This document shows positions 1 through 11,804 of a DNA stretch of 64,000 nucleotides, piece after piece. Position numbers and translations under genes: made by a program. The notes below the pieces were generated by a model. That model was not told the DNA's origin, made no database searches, and was given only the letters and a program-made list of their open reading frames with translations. Position 1 is the stretch's first letter, and the number at the start of each line of letters is the position of its first letter. Origin of the DNA: Nemertoderma westbladi (lineage: Eukaryota > Xenacoelomorpha > Nemertodermatida > Nemertodermatidae); contig JAUCBJ010006659.1 of the NCBI GenBank assembly GCA_032718475.1, forward strand, positions 1-64,000, given 5' to 3'.

Positions 1-61
1 ATTATACTGTTGTAGTTCACTGAATTATTATGCTTAATCAATAATAATGATATATTTGCAG

Positions 62-97
62 GCAGTAACGATGGTGAATGCATGTGTCCATGCGAAT
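62..97 (+). CDS. Host-gene mini-exon 1 (36 bp, phase 1-1)
   Basis: An acceptor (TATATTTGCAG, ending at 61) and a consensus donor (GTAAGT at 98) flank 36 bp. Read in phase 1 the exon encodes SNDGECMCPCE with no stop, and the split codon at each end is TGY (Cys) if neighbouring exons follow the same pattern. It is Cys-rich and probably part of a secreted or surface protein linker. The same phase and junction logic recurs at 2621-2671 and 8680-8703, which is the main support. The gene itself is not recognised. Its other exons lie outside the window or were not found. Confidence 0.5.
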
Positions 98-242
98 GTA
101 AGTATTCATGTTTTACCATTGTTACTTTTAAGTTGTAGTCCTGTAGAACAGGAGTAATGTTAACGGTAATGGGCCATTTGGGTGGGGATTATTATGAAAA
201 TAAGGGGAACAGGTAAAATCTTAAGCTAATTACTATAGCTAT

Positions 243-268
243 GGGGGGGGGGGGGGGGGGGGGGGGGG
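243..268. repeat. Poly-G tract (26 G)
   Basis: Uninterrupted run of 26 guanines in the intron after mini-exon 1. A mononucleotide run of this length is prone to slippage and assembly length error. Confidence 0.95.
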
Positions 269-363
269 TGTGGGTATGGACTGTACAGGTTTATATTATA
301 ATAATATGAGGTGGAGAAATATTAATGTGATCGTTACACACAATAGATAGTGGCAGACAGGAT

Positions 364-850
<487 letters not shown>

Positions 851-1190
851 GTGAGAGCTCAGAGTAGTGGTAACAGCTAGGCTAGGGCTATACTGTATAG
901 AGAGAGATAGAAGCAGTCATATAACTATGAAAGTAAAAGTATCATAAATAATTTCACGATAATTGCTTACACTGCGCCCGTACACCGTGTTGAGGGTATG
1001 AACTGTACAATAACACTACCATACTTACTAGATTTACTACTACAATTATTTCTAAAATTTACTAGATTTGGGCGAAACCTCAATCATCACACTTAAACAA
1101 ACCATTAAACCTATTGAATTCGAGAACCGATTGATAATAAATTTTGGAAGGTTTTATTTCAATATTAATTGATTAATAATTTAATATTTG
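851..1190. other. Intronic spacer without recognisable feature
   Basis: AT-rich single-copy-looking sequence between the hexanucleotide array and the inverted-repeat element. No exon with paired splice sites, RNA gene or repeat was recognised. Confidence 0.5.
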
Positions 1191-2581
1191 TGAGGTTTGA
1201 TCAAGAAATCGACCTACCGTTGCAAAATATTATTTCACAGAATTAGAGGTTGAAGTCAAAATAGTTCATTTGGTTTTAAAATATCGCATTTTATTTTTTT
1301 ACTTTTTCTAGATCGAGAATTTTTTGCTAATTCTGAAACTGTAAACGAAATTTTCATATCTATTTTAGTTTTGGAGTTATTTGTTTTTTCTGTAGTCCTC
1401 ACTCATTTTGAAATTATTATAACTTTAAGTGACCAATTTTTTGTAAGATTCAGTAACAGTATTACTTTTTACAAAATACTGTAATTGTATTTGTCCTACA
1501 GGATAATTTTTGCTATGAGTTTTCCTGTTCAGTGATTTCATTTCAATTGTTACTTTCCACGGCTGACGGATTATAGACTGTCGATCAGTCTGTTTGTCTG
1601 TCTGTCTGTGTGTCGATTTGTCTGTCAGAAATTAGGGAATCATGATATCTAACAAAATGTTTTGCTTCGGGGGTTTTCTTGGAAGGCTAATTCCATTTCC
1701 AATGTCGATTTATGGGTTTGACGCGATCCTGACTGTCTGAATGTCGTGTTAGTCAGTCTGTCTGTCTGTCTGTGTGTCGGTCGGTTTGTCTGTCAAAAAT
1801 TAGGGAAACATGATATCTACAAAATGTTTTGCTTTTGGGTGAAATGAAATCACCGACCAAGGAAACCCCATAATTGTTTGTTAATTTGAGATATTTCTCA
1901 ATTTTGACAGACAAGCAGACAGACAGACCGACAGACAGACAGACGTACAAACATTAAATAATCAATCAAACGTAAAAATAGATATCGGAAATGAAATCAC
2001 CGACCAAGAAAACCCCATAAATAAATTTGTTTGTTAATTTGATTTAGTTCTCAATTTTGACAGACAAACAGACAGACATACAGACGGAACGTCTAGATTC
2101 CGTCAAGCTGGAAAAGTGGAATTTTAACTGTATTTACCACCCAGTGACATTTCAAATGTTATCACCACCCAGAAAAACCCTATAAGACAAATTTTGAGTA
2201 GTTTGTGCGCTTCTTAAATTTTAACAGACAGACAGACATACCAAAAACAGACAGACTGACTGACATGCAGACAGTCGTCTAGAATCCGTAAATAGTGAAA
2301 ACCGACATCGTATTTGAAATCATCGGCAAATAGAAACCCAATAGCAAAAAAATGTAGGTGGTGGTGCTTTATTTTTCTTTATTTTTGTCTTACTTTTCTC
2401 AAAACATTGTTAATATTTGGTCATAAGACTACTAATTTTCAAAACTCAATATCTCGACAACACTTTATCGGATTTTAAATCTGTTTTCAGTGTTCGATTC
2501 AGCATAAAAATGTATTTGAATCAATAAAAAAACACAAAATTATTTTTTGTAACCGTAGGTCGGTTTCTTGATCAAACCTCA
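1191..2581. mobile_element. Non-autonomous inverted-repeat (foldback/MITE-like) element
   Basis: A 37-bp sequence starting TGAGGTTTGATCAAGAAA at 1191-1227 is repeated in inverted orientation at 2545-2581 with three mismatches, enclosing 1.39 kb. The interior has no long ORF and contains GTCT tetranucleotide arrays on the left and AGAC arrays on the right. It also has repeated blocks (for example ATGAAATCACCGACCAAG near 1841 and 1990). It fits a foldback or MITE-like insertion in the intron before mini-exon 2. No convincing target-site duplication was found, so the exact ends and superfamily are unresolved. Confidence 0.55.
1581..2277. repeat. Opposed (GTCT)n / (AGAC)n tetranucleotide arrays
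   Basis: GTCT-type arrays at about 1587-1627 and 1752-1795 face AGAC-type arrays at about 1907-1945, 2058-2085 and 2222-2275, so the halves can pair as long imperfect hairpins. Each array is followed or preceded by a conserved flank, which indicates amplification of a larger ~150-bp unit in both orientations. Confidence 0.75.
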
Positions 2582-2620
2582 CATTTTGATGATTTTGGCT
2601 GAATATTTTGTTACTTTTAG

Positions 2621-2671
2621 GTCCAACCACTACAACAACGATACCAGAACCCACAACCACCAAAGGTGAAT
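2621..2671 (+). CDS. Host-gene mini-exon 2 (51 bp, phase 1-1, Thr/Pro-rich)
   Basis: The acceptor TTACTTTTAG ends at 2620 and the donor GTAAGT starts at 2672. The 51-bp exon in phase 1 reads PTTTTTIPEPTTTKGE, preceded by a split codon whose last two bases are GT. If joined to mini-exon 1, whose last base is T, the junction codon is TGT (Cys). Thr/Pro runs of this type are typical of O-glycosylated mucin-like linkers in extracellular proteins. Length and phase are compatible with cassette use. The product is not identified. Confidence 0.55.
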
Positions 2672-2787
2672 GTAAGTTATTCTACCAATGTAACAAATCC
2701 ACTTTGATTTGTTGTGTACAAATTACCTAAGTAATTTGTAGCGTTCGTTCATTATGTAGCGTACGCAACAGTCCTTATTTGTACTGT

Positions 2788-2905
2788 AGGTAGGCCTACC
2801 AGTCTACCTACCAGTCTACCTACCAGTCTACCTACCAGTCTACCTACCAGTCTACCTACCAGTCTACCTACCAGTCTACATACCAGTCTACCTACCAGTC
2901 TACCT
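2788..2905. repeat. 12-bp minisatellite (CTACCTACCAGT)n
   Basis: About nine near-perfect tandem copies of a 12-bp unit, in the intron just downstream of mini-exon 2. Confidence 0.9.
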
Positions 2906-3072
2906 TCGATTAATACTGTATACTGCATGGCAGCCTTCCGATGTTGTGTTGTCTAATGTGTACGGCTGAAATGAAATGAGCATGAATTCTTGTCTTTGGT
3001 GGTGGGATAGTGTTCTGGTCCAAGTTTGAAAGTTTTGAGACATAAATTTTATTATATGTATTATATTTGTTA

Positions 3073-3101
3073 AAACTACACCCCGCTTGGGGGTGTAGTT
3101 T
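3073..3101. other. Perfect 12-bp stem hairpin
   Basis: AAACTACACCCC (3073-3084) pairs perfectly with GGGGTGTAGTTT (3090-3101) across a 5-nt loop, in AT-rich intronic sequence just before the satellite. It may be the remnant of a small inverted-repeat transposon. No function is assigned. Confidence 0.6.
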
Positions 3102-3164
3102 AAAAAAATATATATTTGTTAAAACATATATAATATGTTAGTAATTATTTTGTAAAGTAAATAA

Positions 3165-6100
3165 AGCGCCACGTCAAGAAACCAGCATGCCCATTGCTAC
3201 TCGTTTCTACTTGTAGGCCGGCCGGCATACCGACTCCACAATGTAGAACGTAACATGCCCAGCCCATTGCTACTCGCTTCTGCTTGTAGGCCGGCTGGCA
3301 TACCGACTCCACAATGTGGGACGTAGCATGCCCATTGCTATTCGTTTCTGCTTGTAGGCCGGCCGGCATACCGACTCCACAATATGGGACGTAGCATGCC
3401 CATTGCTACTCGCTTCTGCTTGTAGGCCGGCCGGCATACCGACTCCACAATGTAGAACGTAACATGCCCAGCCCATTGCTACTCGCTTCTGCTTGTAGGC
3501 CGGCTGGCATACCGACTCCACAATGTGGGACGTAGCATGCCCATTGCTATTCGTTTCTGCTTGTAGGCCGGCCTGCATACCGACTCCACAATGTAGAACG
3601 TAACATGCCCAGCCCATTGCTACTCGCTTCTGCTTGTAGGCCGGCCTGCATACAGACTCCACAATGTAGAACGTAACATGCCCAGCCCATTGCTACTCGC
3701 TTCTGCTTGTAGGCCGGCCTGCATACAGACTCCACAATGTGGAACGTAGCGTGCCCATTGCTATTCGTTTTTGCTTGTAGGCCGGCATACCGACTCCACA
3801 ATGTGGGACGTAGCATGCCCATTGCTACTCGTTTCTGCCTGTAGGCCGGCCGGCATACCGACTCCACAATGTGGAACATAACATGCCCATTGCTACTCGT
3901 TTCTGCTTGTAGGCCGGCCGGCATACCGACTCCACAATGTGGGACGTAACATGCCCATTGCTACTCGTTTCTGCCTGTAGGCCGGCCGGCATACCGACTC
4001 CACATTGTTGGACTTGCATGCCCATTGCTACTCATTTCTGCTTGTAGGCCGGCCGGCATACCGACTCCACAATGTGGGATGTAGCATGCCCATTGCTATT
4101 CGTTTCTGCTTGTAGGCCGGCCGGCATACCGACTCCACAATGTGGAACATAACATGCCCATTGCTACTCGTTTCTGCTTGTAGGCCGGCCGGCATACCGA
4201 CTCCACAATGTGGGACATAGCATGCCCATTGCTACTCGTTTCTGCCTGTAGGCCGGCCGGCATACCGACTCCACAATGCGGGACGTAGCGTGCCCATTGC
4301 TATTCGTTTTTGCTTGTAGGCCGGCATACCGACTCCACAATGTGGGACGTAGCATGCCCATTGCTACTCGTTTCTGCCTGTAGGCCGGCCGGCATACCGA
4401 CTCCACAATGTGGGACGTAGCGTGCCCATTGCTATTCGTTTTTGCTTGTAGGCCGGCATACCGACTCCACAATGTGGGACGTAGCATGCCCATTGCTACT
4501 CGTTTCTGCCTGTAGGCCGGCCGGCATACCGACTCCACAATGTGGGACGTAACATGCCCATTGCTACTCGTTTCTGCCTGTAGGCCGGCCGGCATACCGA
4601 CTCCACATTGTTGGACTTGCATGCCCATTGCTACTCATTTCTGCTTGTAGGCCGGCCGGCATACCGACTCCACAATGTGGGATGTAGCATGCCCATTGCT
4701 ACTCGTTTCTGCTTGTAGGCTGGCATACCGACTCCACAATGTGGGACGTAGCATGCCCATTGCTATTCGTTTCTGCTTGTAGGCTGGCATACCGACTCCA
4801 CAATGTGGGACGTAGCATGCCCATTGCTACTCGTTTCTGCTTGTAGGCTGGCATACCGACTCCACAATGTGGGACGTAGCATGCCCATTGCTATTCGTTT
4901 CTGCTTGTAGGCCGGCCTGCATACCGACTCCACAATGTGGGACATAGCATACCCATTGCTACTCGTTTCTGCTTGTAGGCTGGCATACCGACTCCACAAT
5001 GGGGACGTAACATGCCCATTGCTATTCGTTTCTGCTTGTAGGCCGGCCTGCATACCGACTCCACAATGTGGGACATAGCATGCCCATTGCTACTCGTTTC
5101 TGCTTGTAGGCCGGCCGGCATACCGACTCCACAACGTGGGACGTAGCATGCCCATTGCTACTCCTTTCTGCTTGTAGGCCTGCACACCGACTCCACAATG
5201 TGGGACATAGCATGCCCATTGCTACTCGTTTCTGCTTGTAGGCCGGCCTGCATACCGACTCAACAATGTGGGACGTAGCATGCCCATAGCTACTCGTTTC
5301 TGCTTGTAGGCCGTCCGGCATACTGACTCCACAATGTGGGACATAGCATGCCCATTGCTACTCGTTTCTGCTTGTAGGCCGGCCGGCATACCGACTCCAC
5401 AATGTGGGACGTAGCATGCCCATTGCTACTCGTTTCTGCTTGTAGGCCGGCATACCGACTCCACAATGTGGGACGTAGCATGCCCATTGCTACTCGCTTC
5501 TGCTTGTAGGCCGGCCGGCATACCGACTCCACAATGTAGAACGTAACATGCCCAGCCCATTGCTACTCGCTTCTGCTTGTAGGCCGGCTGGCATACCGAC
5601 TCCACAATGTGGGACGTAGCATGCCCATTGCTATTCGTTTCTGCTTGTAGGCCGGCCTGCATACCGACTCCACAATGTAGAACGTAACATGCCCAGCCCA
5701 TTGCTACTCGCTTCTGCTTGTAGGCCGGCCTGCATACAGACTCCACAATGTAGAACGTAACATGCCCAGCCCATTGCTACTCGCTTCTGCTTGTAGGCCG
5801 GCCTGCATACAGACTCCACAATGTGGAACGTAGCGTGCCCATTGCTATTCGTTTTTGCTTGTAGGCCGGCATACCGACTCCACAATGTGGGACGTAGCAT
5901 GCCCATTGCTACTCGTTTCTGCCTGTAGGCCGGCCGGCATACCGACTCCACAATGTGGAACATAACATGCCCATTGCTACTCGTTTCTGCTTGTAGGCCG
6001 GCCGGCATACCGACTCCACAATGTGGGACGTAACATGCCCATTGCTACTCGTTTCTGCCTGTAGGCCGGCCGGCATACCGACTCCACATTGTTGGACTTG

Positions 6101-8577
6101 CATGCCCATTGCTACTCATTTCTGCTTGTAGGCCGGCCGGCATACCGACTCCACAATGTGGGATGTAGCATGCCCATTGCTATTCGTTTCTGCTTGTAGG
6201 CCGGCCGGCATACCGACTCCACAATGTGGAACATAACATGCCCATTGCTACTCGTTTCTGCTTGTAGGCCGGCCGGCATACCGACTCCACAATGTGGGAC
6301 ATAGCATGCCCATTGCTACTCGTTTCTGCCTGTAGGCCGGCCGGCATACCGACTCCACAATGCGGGACGTAGCGTGCCCATTGCTATTCGTTTTTGCTTG
6401 TAGGCCGGCATACCGACTCCACAATGTGGGACGTAGCATGCCCATTGCTACTCGTTTCTGCCTGTAGGCCGGCCGGCATACCGACTCCACAATGTGGGAC
6501 GTAGCGTGCCCATTGCTATTCGTTTTTGCTTGTAGGCCGGCATACCGACTCCACAATGTGGGACGTAGCATGCCCATTGCTACTCGTTTCTGCCTGTAGG
6601 CCGGCCGGCATACCGACTCCACAATGTGGGACGTAACATGCCCATTGCTACTCGTTTCTGCCTGTAGGCCGGCCGGCATACCGACTCCACATTGTTGGAC
6701 TTGCATGCCCATTGCTACTCATTTCTGCTTGTAGGCCGGCCGGCATACCGACTCCACAATGTGGGATGTAGCATGCCCATTGCTACTCGTTTCTGCTTGT
6801 AGGCTGGCATACCGACTCCACAATGTGGGACGTAGCATGCCCATTGCTATTCGTTTCTGCTTGTAGGCTGGCATACCGACTCCACAATGTGGGACGTAGC
6901 ATGCCCATTGCTACTCGTTTCTGCTTGTAGGCTGGCATACCGACTCCACAATGTGGGACGTAGCATGCCCATTGCTATTCGTTTCTGCTTGTAGGCCGGC
7001 CTGCATACCGACTCCACAATGTGGGACATAGCATACCCATTGCTACTCGTTTCTGCTTGTAGGCTGGCATACCGACTCCACAATGGGGACGTAACATGCC
7101 CATTGCTATTCGTTTCTGCTTGTAGGCCGGCCTGCATACCGACTCCACAATGTGGGACATAGCATGCCCATTGCTACTCGTTTCTGCTTGTAGGCCGGCC
7201 GGCATACCGACTCCACAACGTGGGACGTAGCATGCCCATTGCTACTCCTTTCTGCTTGTAGGCCTGCATACCGACTCCACAATGTGGGACATAGCATGCC
7301 CATTGCTACTCGTTTCTGCTTGTAGGCCGGCCTGCATACCGACTCAACAATGTGGGACGTAGCATGCCCATAGCTACTCGTTTCTGCTTGTAGGCCGTCC
7401 GGCATACTGACTCCACAATGTGGGACATAGCATGCCCATTGCTACTCGTTTCTGCTTGTAGGCCGGCCTGCATACCGACTCAACAATGTGGGACGTAGCA
7501 TGCCCATAGCTACTCGTTTCTGCTTGTAGGCCGTCCGGCATACTGACTCCACAATGTGGGACGTAGCATGCCCATTGCTACTCGTTTCTGCTTGTAGGCC
7601 GGCCGGCATACCGACTCCACAATGTGGAACATAACATGCCCATTGCTACTCGTTTCTGCTTGTAGGCCGGCCTGCATACCGACTCAACAATGTGGGACGT
7701 AGCATGCCCATAGCTACTCGTTTCTGCTTGTAGGCCGTCCGGCATACTGACTCCACAAAGTGGGACATAGCATGCCCAGCCCATTGCTACTCGTTTCTGC
7801 TTGTAGGCCGGCATACCGACTCCACAATGTGGGACGTAGCATGCCCATTGCTACTCGTTTCTGCCTGTAGGCCGGCCGGCATACCGACTCCACAATGTGG
7901 AACATAACATGCCCATTGCTACTCGTTTCTGCCTGTAGGCCGGCCGGCATACCGACTCCACAATGTGGGACGTAGCATGCCCATTGCTATTCGTTTCTGC
8001 TTGTAGGCCGGCCGGCATACCGACTCCACAATGTGGGACGTAACATGCCCATTGCTACTAGTTTCTGCCTGTAGGCCGGCCGGCATACCGACTCCACATT
8101 GTTGGACTTGCATGCCCATTGCTACTCATTTCTGCTTGTAGGCCGGCCGGCATACCGACTCAACAATGTGGGACGTAGCATGCCCATAGCTACTCGTTTC
8201 TGCTTGTAGGCCGTCCGGCATACCGACTCCACAATGTGGGACGTAGCATGCCCATTGCTACTCGTTTCTGCTTGTAGGCCGGCCTGCATACCGACTCAAC
8301 AATGTGGGACGTAGCATGCCCATTGCTACTCGTTTCTGCTTGTAGGCCGGCATACCGACTCCACAATGTGGGACGTAGCATGCCCATTGCTTCTCGTTTC
8401 TGCTTGTAGGTCGGCCGTCATACCGACTCCATGATGTGGGATGTAGCATGCCCATAGCTACTCGTTTTTGCTTGTAGGCCGTCCGGCATACCGACTCCAC
8501 AATGTGGGACGTAGCATGCCCATTGCTACTCGTTTCTGCTTGTAGGGCGGCATACCGACTCCACAATGTGGGCCGTG
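3165..8577. repeat. Satellite array, ~67-bp unit, ~80 copies
   Basis: A 5.4 kb tandem array whose unit runs approximately GCATGCCCATTGCTACTCG, TTTCTGCTTGTAGGCC, GGCCGGCATACCGACTCC, ACAATGTGGGACGTA. Unit length varies between about 64 and 72 bp because of a 4-bp GGCC indel and an extra CAGCC, so no frame is conserved. The numerous minus-strand open frames are by-products of a stop-poor repeat. It lies in the intron between mini-exons 2 and 3. Confidence 0.95.
3392..7467. repeat. Higher-order duplication in the satellite (period 2084 bp)
   Basis: About 3392-5384 is repeated at about 5476-7467 with a constant offset of 2084 bp. Even rare unit variants recur in the same order (for example TTGTTGGACTTGC at 4011, 4609, 6095 and 6693), with only isolated differences such as 5185 C versus 7269 T. 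This is one recent block duplication on top of an older unit-level array. Confidence 0.85.
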
Positions 8578-8679
8578 AGTAGTGACTAGAAGCAGAATAT
8601 GCCTCAACTTATTTAATACGTTTTATTGTTCCAAACATTTCTTCTCATGTTTTTTCTAGCCTTTTGGTTTATTTTGCAG

Positions 8680-8703
8680 GCGAAGACACGCCGACATCTA
8701 CCC
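8680..8703 (+). CDS. Host-gene mini-exon 3 (24 bp, phase 1-1)
   Basis: The acceptor TTTATTTTGCAG ends at 8679 and the donor GTAAGT starts at 8704. The 24-bp exon in phase 1 encodes EDTPTST. Together with the last base (T) of mini-exon 2, the split codon becomes TGC (Cys). It is short enough that it would be invisible to ORF scanning. The pairing of sites, the length divisible by three and the shared phase support it. The nested retroelements downstream would then lie in this gene's next intron. Confidence 0.5.
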
Positions 8704-9016
8704 GTAAGTGTAAAACAAATTAGTTCTATATTATTAAATATCCCAAAATTACTGTTCACGTAAGGACTGTCATTCTTTTTATTTATTTGTATCGAATTAA
8801 TTTCGCACTGCCAAATCGTCATATTTTCCAACTTTACATCGCAGTGCGACATTATTTCTCAAATGTCCCTACGCCATAGAGTTTACTATGTATTTCTAGT
8901 ATATCCAGTATGTCACCGCGTCATTATTAGGTTGTTCTAGGAAATTTAAGTGCAATACTACTACACAAATAAATAAAATAAGTTTCGCCATTGTTCATAA
9001 TTAGCACATTACTTTT
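8704..9016. other. Intronic spacer without recognisable feature
   Basis: AT-rich intron sequence between mini-exon 3 and the 18-bp minisatellite. Nothing else supported. Confidence 0.5.
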
Positions 9017-9019
9017 ACG

Positions 9020-9700
9020 GTAGCTAGTTTTTTTTTGGTAGCGAGTTTTTTTTTGTAGCTAGTGTTTTTTTGGTAGCTAGTGTTTTTTTGGTAGCTAGTG
9101 TTTTTTTGGTAGCTAGTGTTTTTTTGGTAGCTAGTGTTTTTTTGGTAGCTAGTGTTTTTTTGGTAGCTAGTGTTTTTTTGGTAGCTAGTGTTTTTTTGGT
9201 AGCTAGTGTTTTTTTGGTAGCTAGTTTTTTTGGTAGCTAGTGTTCCTTGGTAGCTAGTGTTTTTTTGGTAGCTAGTGTTTTTTTGGTAGCTAGTGTTTTT
9301 TTGGCAGCTAGTGTTTTTTGGCAGCTAGTGTTTTTTTGGTAGCTAGTGTTTTCTTGGTAGCTAGTATTTTTTTGGTAGCTAGTGTTTTTTTGGTAGCTAG
9401 TGTTTTTTTGGTAGCTAGTGTTTTCTTGGTAGCTAGTGTTTTTTTGGTAGCTAGTGTTTTTTTGGTAGCTTGTGTTTTTTTGGTAGCTTGTGTTTTTTTG
9501 GTAGCAGTGTTTTTTTGGTACATAGTGTGCTAGTGTTTCTTGGTAGCTAGTGTTTTTTTGGTAGCTAGTGTTTTTTTGGTAGCTAGTGTTTTTTTGGTAG
9601 CTAGTGTTTTTTTGGTAGCTAGTGTTTTTTTGGTAGCTAGTGTTTTTTTGGTAGCTAGTTTTTTATGGTAGCTAGTGTTTTTTTGGTTGCTAGTGTTTTT
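9020..9700. repeat. 18-bp minisatellite (GGTAGCTAGTGTTTTTTT)n
   Basis: About 37 tandem copies of an 18-bp unit with T-tract length variation. The array is cut off at 9700 by the terminus of element A, so this repeat was the integration target of the outermost retroelement. The other side of the target is beyond the window. Confidence 0.95.
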
Positions 9701-10293
9701 TGTGACGGGATCAAGGGATCCCGACCGGTTGAATAGACTACGCGTCACCGTAATTGTGAAATAAAATAACAGTTTGTTGTTATCTCTCTGATACTTTGAG
9801 TGTTAATACTGAATATAGGTGAACTGAATAATAGCACAATGAAAGGTAGCGGATGTTATAGCTGTATAGGGTACCGGTATGTAGATATATTGGTCACGGT
9901 GAAGATTGTCACCGGTCTGCACTAAAAACCAATAACTGAATAACTGATTTACAGACCGGTAGCAGGATAATATATATATGTATAATTACTACACTGCTGT
10001 GGCCTCTTAACCTAGTGGATGCTTCCCTCGCCCCTATTGGCTGATAATCTACTTCACGCCTCTCCCCTCTCTGGGAGTGTTTCCCCCTGCTGTTGGCTTC
10101 TGCTGGTTGTTTCCCCTCCCGAGGTGATTTGACCTCTAACCTCCCTTTGTGTGGCTTTGGGGTTTGTATTGTCCCCGGTTATTGGTTGTGATACGAGATT
10201 GGTTATTACCAATCTCGTATCTCCAACATATTGCTGAAAAAGGTGCCACTTCCCATTTTATGAGGGTAATGAGCGGAATTGAATCCGCTCACA
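9701..10293 (-). repeat. Element A 3' LTR
   Basis: 593 bp, + strand TGTGACGG...CCGCTCACA, so element-sense TG...CA with short inverted ends. The inner boundary is fixed by the adjoining polypurine tract (C-run on the + strand at 10294-10302). A GAGCGGA/TCCGCTC hairpin (10271-10290) lies at the U3 edge. The first 240 bp match 63761-64000. Confidence 0.85.
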
Positions 10294-10302
10294 CTCCCCC
10301 CC
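10294..10302 (-). promoter_or_regulatory. Element A polypurine tract
   Basis: CTCCCCCCC on the + strand, a purine run on the element strand immediately before the 3' LTR. This is the expected plus-strand primer site for LTR retrotransposon reverse transcription. Confidence 0.7.
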
Positions 10303-10482
10303 ATGCTATCTTCCCGGTGAGAAGATAGCATCACCTACGAGTGCGCTTCAATTCCGCTGGAACCCGATCTACTATCGGGTGTGGGGTGGAGTTCTTTTCT
10401 CGGAGTCGGCTTTCCAGGCTGCTCCCTCTGGGTATGATATTACTACCCCTTCTTGGTGCAACCGCAACCTATGTTGCACCAA
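10303..10482 (-). other. Cluster of perfect hairpins in element A 3' UTR
   Basis: Three perfect stems follow one another: ATGCTATCTTC/GAAGATAGCAT (10303-10313 with 10321-10331), ACCCGAT/ATCGGGT (10362-10368 with 10374-10380) and TTGGTGCAAC/GTTGCACCAA (10453-10462 with 10473-10482). A fourth lies in the LTR edge at 10271-10290. Function unknown; RNA structure near the 3' end of the transcript is one possibility. Confidence 0.6.
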
Positions 10483-11804
10483 GACATCTGACGTCTCTGT
10501 TTGAGACAATTGTGGACTCCTCACACAATTTTAAAAACTCCTCTCACTCTAAGTTCACTCTAACTCCACTTCAGCTCCACTCTAACTCCACTCCACTCTA
10601 CTCTATCTTACTCACTCCCCACACCCGAATCGCACTCCTCTCACTTTCCTTCATCCTGTCAAAAACCTCCTCTCCATTCTTCCCCCCGATTCCCATTCTC
10701 GCTTTCATCCCTTGCACACTTATTGGGCCCCACACATGTGCGCACATGTTAGTGGGAGCCGTCTAAGTCCCGTCCTGTCTCCCTAGTCAATTAATCCCCA
10801 GTATAATATATATACGGGTTGTATATAACAATTAATTATTATAATTATATATTATATATTATATTATATGCTCGTCTACATGACGCACCTTAACCCCCCC
10901 CCCCCCCCCCCCCCGCTCGGAGGTGATATGACTCGTCATTCCCGGTCTCGCCCGTTTCATTCTTTCTCCGCCTTTCTCGTTTGGCGACTTCTTCCAGTCG
11001 CTTCTCCTCAAGTCTATCTGCTTCCAACTTCTCCCACCTCTGATATGGTGTATCCACCTCCCTGTCTACTAGATGCCGGTTGTTGTAGTACACCGACTTG
11101 TCCTTCAGCCCCGGGTGGTCTACCAGACCTCCGAAGGCCACCTTGAAGGCTCTTCTGTAGTTCGGGGGTGGTCCTGATATTCTTAATTTTAATTTAGATT
11201 TTTTTTGTTTTATCTGCATTTGCCCCTATTCTGTGCTATAATTTTTGTACCTACCTCTCTACTTACTTCTTACTTACTACTTACCGCTATGGTGGGTTGT
11301 ACCCCTACTACCCTCGTGGTATGTCTCTATACCACACTCCCTATTCTGTAACTTCTAACTCTCACGGTACTATGCACCCTCTTACTCCCGTGGTATGTCT
11401 CTATACCACACTCCCTGATTTCTTACTTTCCTCTTACTCTTACTAACTTCTATTAACTTTCTAACTATTACTAACTTTCTAACTACAACTAACTTCTGCT
11501 AACTTTCTAACTACTACTAACTTTCTAACTACAACTAACTTCTGCTAACTTTCTATCTACTACTTAGTGCTACGTACTATCTACTACTATCACTTCCTGA
11601 CTTTCTTCTTTCTAACTTTTTTTCTATTATTTTATTTTATTTCATTATATTTTATTTTTATTATTTTGTGTGGGAAGGGCGTTTCGCCCTCAATCCCACC
11701 CCCCTCAGTCCAACTCTTGGATGACTAAACTCTATGGTGCCCCTTCTAGCAGGCAGCACTTTCCTACAGCCCTCCTGTCGGTCTTCCTATCCTTTGCTCC
11801 TATC
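10483..11804 (-). other. Element A 3' non-coding region with low-complexity tracts
   Basis: It contains a C-run at 10893-10914, a TATA/ATTA-rich stretch (10805-10870), a duplicated GGTATGTCTCTATACCACACTCC block (near 11319 and 11392) and a CTAACTTTCTAACTACTA-type minisatellite (about 11440-11570). A 109-codon minus-strand open frame at 10890-11219 has a charged Lys/Arg/Glu-rich segment and a Gly run from the homopolymer. It has no recognised domain and its coding status is doubtful. Confidence 0.5.

Noticed and set aside
3145-8566. About twenty minus-strand ORFs of MPAGLQAE...SNGHATSHIVES type, possible repeat protein
   Set aside because: Unit lengths are not multiples of three and the same peptide appears in shifting frames; a stop-poor satellite explains them.
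3165-8577. CRISPR-like impression (palindromic GGCCGGCC repeats at regular spacing)
   Set aside because: No distinct spacers between constant repeats, unit fully tandem, eukaryotic context.
9308-9748. Lys/Thr/Ala repeat ORFs on both strands of the 18-bp minisatellite
   Set aside because: 18 bp is a multiple of three and stop-free in some frames; no gene context.
10341-10766. 141-codon plus-strand ORF in element A 3' UTR
   Set aside because: Low-complexity Ser/Thr/Leu composition opposite to the element, covering hairpins; no domain.
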